From: an uncultured Amphritea sp.
Lineage (GTDB): Bacteria; Pseudomonadota; Gammaproteobacteria; Pseudomonadales; Balneatricaceae
Length of the DNA stretch: 64,000 nucleotides
Reading direction: 5' to 3'
Assembly (NCBI RefSeq): GCF_937127095.1
Contig: NZ_CAKZLP010000009.1
Coordinates: forward strand, 62,001 to 126,000
Shown: positions 8,247 to 15,129 of the stretch, one piece after another
Numbering within the stretch: the stretch's first letter is position 1
Layout of the letters: each line of letters starts with the position of its first letter
The notes under the pieces: model-generated
Database searches by the model: none
What the model was told of the DNA's origin: nothing
Seen by the model: only the letters and a program-made list of their open reading frames with translations
Translations under genes and position numbers: made by a program

Positions 8247-9227
8247 CTAAAACGTTAGTGGTGACGCTTCATCAGCGCATACCCGGTTGCGTCCCTCCTC
8301 TTTCGCCCGATAAAGAGCCCTGTCCGCGCGGGCAAGCAAATCTTTGATCTCATCGTCTGGATGTCTTTCAGCCACACCGAATGAGACGGTTACATTAACG
8401 TCAGAACAAAACTGGTCGCTACTCACCAGTCGACATAACTCTTCGGCTTTGGTGACGGCGGCATTGCGACTGGCTTCACTGAGTACGATAGCGAACTCAT
8501 CACCGCCGAGACGATAGATCGTATCAAACTTTCTGAGTCTTGAACTCAGTAACCTCAGAATAACGCTGAGAGCCTCATCCCCCTTTGCATGACCAAAGGT
8601 ATCGTTGATGGTTTTAAAATTATCGATATCGAGGATGATGAGTGATAAGGGGGTATGCTGTTCGGTTGCTGAGGAAAAAAACTGTTCCATATGAAAATCA
8701 AACAAGCGACGATTACCCGCACCGGTCAACCCGTCCTGAGTCGCCTGCTGCGCGAGTACATCCTGATGACCCGCCATACTCCGGAAAACAATATATGAAA
8801 AAACATTAACCAGTGTAATCGTAAAAAGAATACTCAGCTGTTCGATCATAAACAGCTGTGTATTGATGATTGGAAAAACCGCAAACATTGCCAGAATATT
8901 TACGATCAACGCTTCCCCCGGTTTGAGCAGGAAGTACCCGGTAATCATGGCCGGATAGAACCAATAGATAAGCAGTGGTCCCTTGATGTTAACCACCAGG
9001 ACCACCGTAACGAGAAATAACGCGGTGAGAATAATACTGGCTAAGCGTAACTTATTGCTTTTAATGACATACCACCCTATCAGGACCGCCCCCACTAAAG
9101 CAGTAGAATCAACCGCAACCATCAGCCAGAGCTGGTCCATCAGACGCAATATGATAAAAGGCAAAACACCGATAACACAGGCTGCACACAAACCCAGGAT
9201 AATATTTTTTTTATTATAAGACTGCAT
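8247..9227 (-). CDS. Diguanylate cyclase (GGDEF) with multi-pass membrane N-terminus
   Basis: About six hydrophobic segments occupy residues 1-150, followed by a GGDEF domain with intact GGDEF near residue 240 and an I-site (RKFD) five residues before it. It should be an active, product-inhibited cyclic di-GMP synthase anchored in the inner membrane. The ATG at 9227 has GGTAGG eight bases upstream and is preferred over the ATG at 9245. There is no recognisable extracytoplasmic sensor domain; signal input may come through the membrane segments. It is convergent with the AraC gene, nine bases apart. Confidence 0.87.
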   Translation of the reverse strand: MQSYNKKNIILGLCAACVIGVLPFIILRLMDQLWLMVAVDSTALVGAVLIGWYVIKSNKLRLASIILTALFLVTVVLVVNIKGPLLIYWFYPAMITGYFLLKPGEALIVNILAMFAVFPIINTQLFMIEQLSILFTITLVNVFSYIVFRSMAGHQDVLAQQATQDGLTGAGNRRLFDFHMEQFFSSATEQHTPLSLIILDIDNFKTINDTFGHAKGDEALSVILRLLSSRLRKFDTIYRLGGDEFAIVLSEASRNAAVTKAEELCRLVSSDQFCSDVNVTVSFGVAERHPDDEIKDLLARADRALYRAKEEGRNRVCADEASPLTF

Positions 9228-9471
9228 AGATATACCTACCGCCAAATATTCTACTCTTGACCATATATCTGATTGTCAGAGAAGTAACCTGAATAAGTCC
9301 CCACTTAGAGATATATTTGTGCACTCGCATGCTTTAGAACTCAGCATGCCTCTACACTGTTGTATCGCTTACACAAGGGCAGTTACTTTAATCAGTGTAT
9401 TGCGGTAGTTTGATATAGATGTTTTGTCAGCGGTTGAAATGAGTTTAGCTTTGAAGGCCGGATAGGCGCCA

Positions 9472-9717
9472 TCAATCACCACCGCCATCGCCACCCCAGG
9501 AGTCACCCGCAAAATCGCTGCTGTCATTACTATAGCCGTCCGTTCTGCTAGCCCGGCCACCCAGCGGAGTCATCAGCACCAGCCACAGCAGCAATGAAAT
9601 AAGAAAGATAAAGACGCCTAAAGGGGCGATCGTATTAAACAGTATCTGATCGGAGTACAGATTGGTATAACGCCAGGATGTCCACAGCCCGGCTAAGATA
9701 ACGATGATTGATTTCAT
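9472..9717 (-). CDS. Small two-helix membrane protein, hypothetical
   Basis: An 81-residue protein with hydrophobic segments at about residues 1-14 and 26-50 and a Gly/Asp-rich polar tail. A clear AAGGAAA ribosome site lies before the ATG, which supports it being a gene. I recognise no family. The tail is unusually repetitive (GGDGGGD). Confidence 0.55.
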   Translation of the reverse strand: MKSIIVILAGLWTSWRYTNLYSDQILFNTIAPLGVFIFLISLLLWLVLMTPLGGRASRTDGYSNDSSDFAGDSWGGDGGGD

Positions 9718-10218
9718 CTTATTTCCTTATAAGAAATTCACAATTTTAACAACGCTTACTGAAACTCGATCCAGGTCGGACAAATATATCCCCATGAGTT
9801 TATTATTCGTCTGGATAACATTATGTTTGCTTTAAATCGATACTGCCTGAAATAAACAGGAAAATATCTATCGAAAATATACAAATACTATCAACCAAAA
9901 AACATAACGATTTAATGTCCAGACTTTTCAAGGTATACACTTGCTAACCTTCAATAAAACTCAGACAAAAGCTAAGCGGTAGCTACTTCATTCTCGTCCA
10001 CTGAAAATGAGTAAAACTCATTGATCAGTTACGTGACCCGGTTCGCAAACCGGGCTATCGTGTTTCCATGTATGGTTGATACTGACAAAAAAACTGAGGG
10101 GATACAAATAGTTTAGTGTGAATAATTACTCAATATGAGACCCACTAACGTCACACGACACTGAAGCCGTTAAGAAGGTCTTGCAAGCATCAAGCAAGTG
10201 GGGCTGCGGCGCTCTTTT
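9718..10218. other. 501-base gap without a gene
   Basis: No convincing coding frame is visible. The stretch is AT-rich on the left. On the right is a perfect 7-bp hairpin, CCCGGTT at 10037-10043 and AACCGGG at 10048-10054, with no T run. I see no promoter that I can assign with confidence. Confidence 0.5.
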
Positions 10219-10635
10219 TCAACCGCTGATGCGCAACATCAAAGCCGTCTGAGAATCAACCGCGTGGTAGGCGTCCTCTAACAGCTCAAACCCGGTGAAG
10301 ATAATCTCCAGCGCCCGGTCGTTGGTCAGCAACAGCACAATGCTATAGTCCTTGGTTCTTTCGATCTCGTAGGCGCCGGATTTAAACCAGCTGTTGGCCA
10401 GCTCCAGCTGTTCCAGATAGTCTTTACGGGAAACAGAGTGAAACTCCAGCGGAATGGTATCGTTGCCTTTAAACTGCACCGTTGTATAGGTTTTCGGCAC
10501 CGAGAGAAAATCCCGTTTAGTGGCATAGACAACGGTCAGCACTGACTCACCCTTCGGGCTGTGACTGATAAAGGAACAGTCGGTGCCGGGCTCAGTTTCC
10601 AGTGCGGGCAGTTCTGAAAATTTCTTTAAAATCAT
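10219..10635 (-). CDS. Conserved hypothetical protein
   Basis: A soluble 138-residue protein with mixed alpha/beta composition, no signal peptide and no membrane segment. I do not recognise its family. AGGA lies ten bases before the ATG. It is the last gene of a probable operon with the exonuclease and YehS-like genes (38 bases to the exonuclease), which suggests co-expression but not a function. Confidence 0.6.
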   Translation of the reverse strand: MILKKFSELPALETEPGTDCSFISHSPKGESVLTVVYATKRDFLSVPKTYTTVQFKGNDTIPLEFHSVSRKDYLEQLELANSWFKSGAYEIERTKDYSIVLLLTNDRALEIIFTGFELLEDAYHAVDSQTALMLRISG

Positions 10636-10673
10636 TCTGCAAATATCCTATAAACGATTATGACTCAGTCGTC

Positions 10674-11303
10674 TCAGCGTACCAGCTGAGCAACTTTCTG
10701 CCCATGTCCACTGTCCTGCAAACCCTGCACAATCCGTAATGCAGCATAGGCATCATTGGCCGCATAAAGTAACTGAGCATCACTCAGTTTCGGTAACGCC
10801 CAGTTAGAGGTTGATACTCGTTTTGATTTGTTAAACTTCTGCTGAAACTGAACCGCGATAGCCGCTTTTACCCCGAGCTGACGCCGATAGCCCAGCTGGC
10901 TATAGACCGCATCCAGATCGAGAATCCCCTGAATCTCAACTCCAAATTTACGCCGGATATGGCTGCGATCCGATTGCAGACCAAAACCGACTTTGACCAC
11001 CTGCTTTGCTTCCAGCACCTGACGGATAAGCGGGTAAGCCTCCTGATCATGCAGCTGAAAAATATAGCCGGTCGTCGCCGTCGACAGCTGCACCACATGG
11101 GGGCCATCAGAGGCCTGATCTTTACGAAACACCGGTTTTGACTCGGTGTCAAAGCCAACAAAGTTGCAACTCAGCAGATCCTCAAGAGCGGATGTCAGCG
11201 CCTCAGCGCCACGGGGTTGTTGTATCTGTTCCAGCACCATGCCCGAAAACGGGGGAAACAGAGCGATCTCATCCCGGGTCGGAGGCAGCAGCTTCTCTTT
11301 CAT
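10674..11303 (-). CDS. 3'-5' exonuclease domain protein (RNase D/WRN type)
   Basis: The 209-residue protein has the DEDDy exonuclease signature: FDTES (Asp52 and Glu54, motif I), an ILDLDAVYSQLG segment (motif II) and YAANDAY near the C-terminus (motif III, Tyr and Asp). All four acidic residues appear present. It lacks the HRDC domain of RNase D, so it is a stand-alone nuclease domain acting on RNA or DNA 3' ends; the substrate is unknown. It starts five bases after the YehS-like gene ends, so the two are probably co-translated. Confidence 0.82.
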   Translation of the reverse strand: MKEKLLPPTRDEIALFPPFSGMVLEQIQQPRGAEALTSALEDLLSCNFVGFDTESKPVFRKDQASDGPHVVQLSTATTGYIFQLHDQEAYPLIRQVLEAKQVVKVGFGLQSDRSHIRRKFGVEIQGILDLDAVYSQLGYRRQLGVKAAIAVQFQQKFNKSKRVSTSNWALPKLSDAQLLYAANDAYAALRIVQGLQDSGHGQKVAQLVR

Positions 11304-11308
11304 TCAGC

Positions 11309-12112
11309 TCAGCTCTTCTTCGTGCTTTTCGCCAACGCCTTAGCCCAGACAGAGTTAGTGTCTATGACAGTCTCTTCAGCAGCTGTTTCTGTCACAACTT
11401 TTTTAGCCGCTGGTTTATCTGTGCTACTTTTTCTCAGCGCGGGCTTTTTCATCTCATGTTTATGCGCATCGCGCTTTTCACCTGCGGGCTTATCAACAAC
11501 AAACTGGACATCCGCAGCCTGACGCTTTTCGGCAGAGGGTTTACGCACCGGTTTATCCGATGAGGCAACGGCAGTAGCCGTGGTTCGCTCAGGCTTATTC
11601 GCTTTAGCGGAAGGCGCTTTATCGCGCATCTGACTCTGCAATCCGCTGAGAAAGTTTCTCAGCACCTGATCCTGACATTCACGATAGTTCTGATGGCCCT
11701 GTTTACGAAACAGAGCACTCAATTCATGCTTGCTAAGCCTGACACCCGCCAGTTTAAGAATTATCAGAATATCGTCAGCGGTAAGATTGAGCGCTATCTT
11801 CAGCTTACGGAAGATAATGTTGTTATTCAGACGTTTTTCAGCAACTGGCTGATCGCCCTCCTGGCGTCCCCGCTTCTCGATAATCAGACCATTAAGAAAG
11901 CTCGCCATCTCAAAATCGGGCATACGGATATAACCGCTCTCTTCCTCTTTTTTCAGCCAGCTGGTTAGCTGCACCCGGGTTACCGCCAGTTCGGCATGAC
12001 GAAATACGCCGATCATTTTGGTATCACTGAAATCAAAGGTATAGCGCAGACGGCGGAGAATATCGTTATTGTTCACAAAAAGGGTCCGGACAGAGGAGAA
12101 TAAGGCCCGCAT
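11309..12112 (-). CDS. YehS-like DUF1456 protein with long basic tail
   Basis: Residues of about 14-165 contain two copies of the DUF1456/YehS unit, each beginning with an asparagine-rich NDILR- or NNIIFRKLK-like segment. The remaining 100 residues are rich in Lys, Ala, Pro and Ser, predicted disordered and strongly basic, and are not part of the usual roughly 155-residue family. The function is unknown; the tail suggests nucleic acid binding. The start is uncertain: a GTG at 12076 would match the usual family N-terminus but has no ribosome site. It is the first gene of the three-gene operon with the exonuclease. Confidence 0.7.
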   Translation of the reverse strand: MRALFSSVRTLFVNNNDILRRLRYTFDFSDTKMIGVFRHAELAVTRVQLTSWLKKEEESGYIRMPDFEMASFLNGLIIEKRGRQEGDQPVAEKRLNNNIIFRKLKIALNLTADDILIILKLAGVRLSKHELSALFRKQGHQNYRECQDQVLRNFLSGLQSQMRDKAPSAKANKPERTTATAVASSDKPVRKPSAEKRQAADVQFVVDKPAGEKRDAHKHEMKKPALRKSSTDKPAAKKVVTETAAEETVIDTNSVWAKALAKSTKKS

Positions 12113-12169
12113 TTTAGCACAGTTAGCCCTGATTCAGCGCCTATTGTTTGAGGATTAAACGCAACAGCC

Positions 12170-13114
12170 TTAATAGCCCCGGGCTTTATCGACGCTCTCA
12201 GGCATGATGCCCTGCGTCAGATAACGATGGATATTGGCGGCAACAATGCGGCTGGCAGTCGTGACGCTGGTGGGCGCCGAGATATGCGGTAGCAGGGTAA
12301 TATTGGCATGTCCCCACAACGGCGATTGCGATTGCAGCGGTTCCTGGGCGAACACATCTAACACCGCATGACTGAGCTGCCCCTGATCCAGAGCCGCCAA
12401 CAGAGCCGATTCAACCACCGTAGCACCGCGGCCAAAGTTGATCAGCGCTGCCCTGGTTTTAACCTGTTGAAAGAACGCCCGGTCCATTAAACCCTGGGTA
12501 TCAGGGGTAAGCGGCAAAAGATTTACAATGATATCGGCCTGGCTTAGCAGTGCTGATAACGACTGCTCTCCGGTATAACAGGCCACCGACTCAATATGCT
12601 TTGCTGAACGACTCCAACCTGACACACGAAAGCCATTATCCACCAGTCGTAAAGCACTGCGCTGCCCCAGGTTGCCCAGTCCCAGCACAGCAATATGCCG
12701 ATCAGCTGCATCGGTATAGGCGAGCTGCCGCCACTCACTGACAGACTGCTGCTGCCGATACTGAGGCATATCTCGGTGCAGATACATCACCCAGGCCAAC
12801 ACCGCCTCAGACATGGTCTGTGCCAGCTGCGGATCGGTTAGCCGGACAATCTCAAATGGCTGATGTGAAAGGTTAGCCATGATTCCCTCAACTCCGGCCC
12901 ACACCGAGTGCACCCACTTCAGCTGCGTCAGTTGAGCCACATCATCCACAGCAGGGTTGGCCACCACAGCCACCCCAACCTGGATTTTCTCCACTGCACT
13001 AAGCTGTGAAAAAAGACGCATATCGCAATCTGGCAGCTGTGCCGCCAACGCTGCGCACCACTGTTCAGCCTCATAATCATCAAGCTGATGGACAAAGGGG
13101 ATCAGTGGGCGCAT
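12170..13114 (-). CDS. ghrA: Glyoxylate/hydroxypyruvate reductase A-like D-2-hydroxyacid dehydrogenase
   Basis: The 314-residue protein has an NAD(P)-binding GLGNLGQ motif near residue 145, the NFGRGATV segment around the catalytic Arg, and DVFAQEPL...PHISAPT near the C-terminus carrying the catalytic Glu and His. Length and motif order match GhrA, which reduces glyoxylate and hydroxypyruvate in the cytoplasm. AGGA precedes the ATG. Related dehydrogenases act on other 2-ketoacids, so the substrate is inferred from similarity. Confidence 0.82.
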   Translation of the reverse strand: MRPLIPFVHQLDDYEAEQWCAALAAQLPDCDMRLFSQLSAVEKIQVGVAVVANPAVDDVAQLTQLKWVHSVWAGVEGIMANLSHQPFEIVRLTDPQLAQTMSEAVLAWVMYLHRDMPQYRQQQSVSEWRQLAYTDAADRHIAVLGLGNLGQRSALRLVDNGFRVSGWSRSAKHIESVACYTGEQSLSALLSQADIIVNLLPLTPDTQGLMDRAFFQQVKTRAALINFGRGATVVESALLAALDQGQLSHAVLDVFAQEPLQSQSPLWGHANITLLPHISAPTSVTTASRIVAANIHRYLTQGIMPESVDKARGY

Positions 13115-13160
13115 GCGGATATCCTGATAAGCTCGATGATGGATGACTGAATGGGCAACT

Positions 13161-13406
13161 TTACTTCAGTTGTTTGTAGGCAAATAGCAGAATAAACGCA
13201 CCTACCGTTGCGGTCGCAATACTGCCAAGGCTAAGCCCATTGAGCGTGCCAAAACCGATCAGATTACCCAGATAACCACCCACAAAGGCACCGGCAATAC
13301 CCAGCAGCGTGGTAATAATAAAACCACCGCCATCTTTACCCGGCATAATCCACTTTGCCAGTATACCCGCCACTAAACCTAAGATAATCCAGGACAGAAT
13401 CCCCAT
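13161..13406 (-). CDS. GlsB/YeaQ/YmgE-family small membrane protein
   Basis: An 81-residue protein with three hydrophobic segments and the glycine-rich family core (GLVAGILAKWIMPGKDGG, then GIAGAFVGGYLG). This family is often induced by stress, but its role is not established. The ATG at 13406 has AGGGG eight bases upstream and is preferred over the GTG at 13412. Confidence 0.8.
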   Translation of the reverse strand: MGILSWIILGLVAGILAKWIMPGKDGGGFIITTLLGIAGAFVGGYLGNLIGFGTLNGLSLGSIATATVGAFILLFAYKQLK

Positions 13407-13446
13407 TGCCACACCCCTTTTCAGTTTCCGAAACTATTATAAAAGA

Positions 13447-14241
13447 TCAGTTTATCTTAAACCGCAACAAAATTTCTCCATATTTTTCATACGCTAAGGA
13501 AAAATCCACATCAGGTTGCAGTTCCAAAACACCCGCATAAGAACTGGTGATCACTAGCTGCCCCGCTTTAATATCGATGCCCCGCTGGGTGAGAAAGTTG
13601 ACCATCCAGAACAGGGGTAACTGTGGATAGATACTGGGGTGCTTGCCGGCTATTTGTCGGCATCCTTCGTCCAGCGAAGCGTCGGTGAGTACAAATCGAA
13701 TCTCTGACGCTGCACAGGCCTGTTCAACTGTGATTTGCGGGCCAACAAACAGCCCCTGATTAAACAGACAGTCCGCCAGATGTTCCAGATAACTGACCGA
13801 GTCGGGCTCAGCATAGCGACTGAGAATCAACTCCAGCGCCAGATGTGCTCCGGACATGGCATTGAGAATCTCCGCTTCGCTATAAGGCTCACCTCTATGG
13901 GGCAGATCATGCCCGAAGCGAAATGCGATCTCCGGCTCAATTTTGCACACCCCCTGATCTGGCTGAATCGGACAGGGTGAGCCGGTGTAGAGAGTGCTGC
14001 TAAAAATCGGTGCAATCACCGGGACATTTTCCAGCCCATCAATAGCGATAGGCAAGGCACACTTCCAGCCGCCGACCCCCTGCCCGGCTAACGCCATCTG
14101 TTGAATCAGTGATTGCTGAATCGCCAACGCCTCCTCGACTGTTGCAGGACGTTGTTCAGAAGGTAACGGGCCGGTAATCTGCTGATTAAGACGCCGGGTT
14201 AACAGTGCCTGCGCGGCAGCCTCAATATCGGTTTGTTGCAT
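13447..14241 (-). CDS. 2-keto-4-pentenoate hydratase-like protein (MhpD family)
   Basis: The 264-residue protein fits the fumarylacetoacetase/MhpD fold, with a conserved CKIEPEIAFRFGHDLP segment that supplies metal-binding acidic residues. Family members hydrate 2-keto-4-pentenoate or decarboxylate related 2-ketoacids in aromatic meta-cleavage. No other meta-cleavage gene is nearby, so the substrate here is open. The ATG at 14241 fits the family start better than the TTG at 14301. Confidence 0.75.
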   Translation of the reverse strand: MQQTDIEAAAQALLTRRLNQQITGPLPSEQRPATVEEALAIQQSLIQQMALAGQGVGGWKCALPIAIDGLENVPVIAPIFSSTLYTGSPCPIQPDQGVCKIEPEIAFRFGHDLPHRGEPYSEAEILNAMSGAHLALELILSRYAEPDSVSYLEHLADCLFNQGLFVGPQITVEQACAASEIRFVLTDASLDEGCRQIAGKHPSIYPQLPLFWMVNFLTQRGIDIKAGQLVITSSYAGVLELQPDVDFSLAYEKYGEILLRFKIN

Positions 14242-14336
14242 CAATGGTTCGCATCCTGATAAGCCCAGTGAAAGCGCTAACTTTACCTCAAAGTCTGACA
14301 ATAGGAACGGTTAGAAAGCGAAAAATGGCGGGATAT

Positions 14337-14376
14337 AAAAAAACCAGTGGCATCGGAGGAGATGCCAGCCGGTTTT
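14337..14376 (-). terminator. Terminator at the end of the methylamine operon
   Basis: GGCATC (14349-14354) pairs with GATGCC (14361-14366), and flanking AAAAACC/GGTTTTT extend the stem. Read on the minus strand it ends in a run of T, 70 bases past the mgdD stop codon. The symmetrical A and T flanks could also let it work on the plus strand. Confidence 0.75.
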
Positions 14377-14445
14377 TGGGGTGATGGAAATGTTAAACAG
14401 GGCTTTTAATGAGCGTTTTGAACTGTCCCTGCTCGTTAATCTTGT

Positions 14446-15129
14446 TTATTCATCAGCGACCAGCAGCAGATTTTGTCCCGCAGGTGCACCATCAAATTCA
14501 GCCATCGCATCCAGCAGCGCTTCCCAAAGGTATCCCGCTGACGCACTGTCACTGAAGATTGAATAGACGGTTTTTCCTGCCATCTGATGATGACAGATAA
14601 TGCCGCCCACCCGGGCCAGCGAAGTCATCACCAGATCACCGGGGGCAAAGCTTTCCTCTCGCAGATCGACCGCGCAGACTTTGGCCATGATATCCGCCAG
14701 ATTCTCGCCCGCCAGCGCCAGCCAGGTATAGCTGTCGTGACAGTAGACCGGGTAGATACCGGGGCCGTTCAGCTGTTGCTGTAGTGCGTCCAGATCGAGG
14801 TCGGCGGAGGCTCCTGGCAATGCCAGCACCCAGTACTCGGTGCGTCCTAAGCGCAACACCATGACGCCCTCGTCGGAGACTGTCAGGGTGTTTGGCTGTT
14901 GCGGATGCAACAGTCCTGAAGCCAGCAGCGCTTCTTCCGCATTTGGGCCACGCAGACCGATACGCGGGCGCACCGACAGATCGATCAGGCCGGTGGTCGG
15001 ATCCCCCTGTTGCGCATAGCTGAGCACCTGGGCAGCACCTGCCACTTCGGCAAACTCCGCCTGCTGATGAGTACGATAGATAAAGCTACGGCTGTTAAAC
15101 AGTTCAGGTTTAATCACAGTCATGGTCAC
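14446..15129 (-). CDS. mgdD: N-methylglutamate dehydrogenase subunit D (sarcosine oxidase gamma-like)
   Basis: The 227-residue protein matches the gamma subunit of heterotetrameric sarcosine oxidase, a GcvT-related fold, with the conserved RPRIGLRGPNAE segment. It is the smallest-function partner in the FAD/FMN/NAD enzyme and helps form the tetrahydrofolate chamber in the family. It overlaps the end of mgdC by four bases, so the two are translationally coupled. The N-methylglutamate assignment comes from the neighbouring gmaS and mgsABC genes; alone it could equally be soxG. Confidence 0.83.
   Translation of the reverse strand: MTMTVIKPELFNSRSFIYRTHQQAEFAEVAGAAQVLSYAQQGDPTTGLIDLSVRPRIGLRGPNAEEALLASGLLHPQQPNTLTVSDEGVMVLRLGRTEYWVLALPGASADLDLDALQQQLNGPGIYPVYCHDSYTWLALAGENLADIMAKVCAVDLREESFAPGDLVMTSLARVGGIICHHQMAGKTVYSIFSDSASAGYLWEALLDAMAEFDGAPAGQNLLLVADE

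Noticed and set aside
10030..10060. tRNA or cyclic di-GMP riboswitch
   Set aside because: GGTTCGCA looks like a T-loop, but no acceptor or anticodon stem exists; conserved GEMM motifs are also missing.
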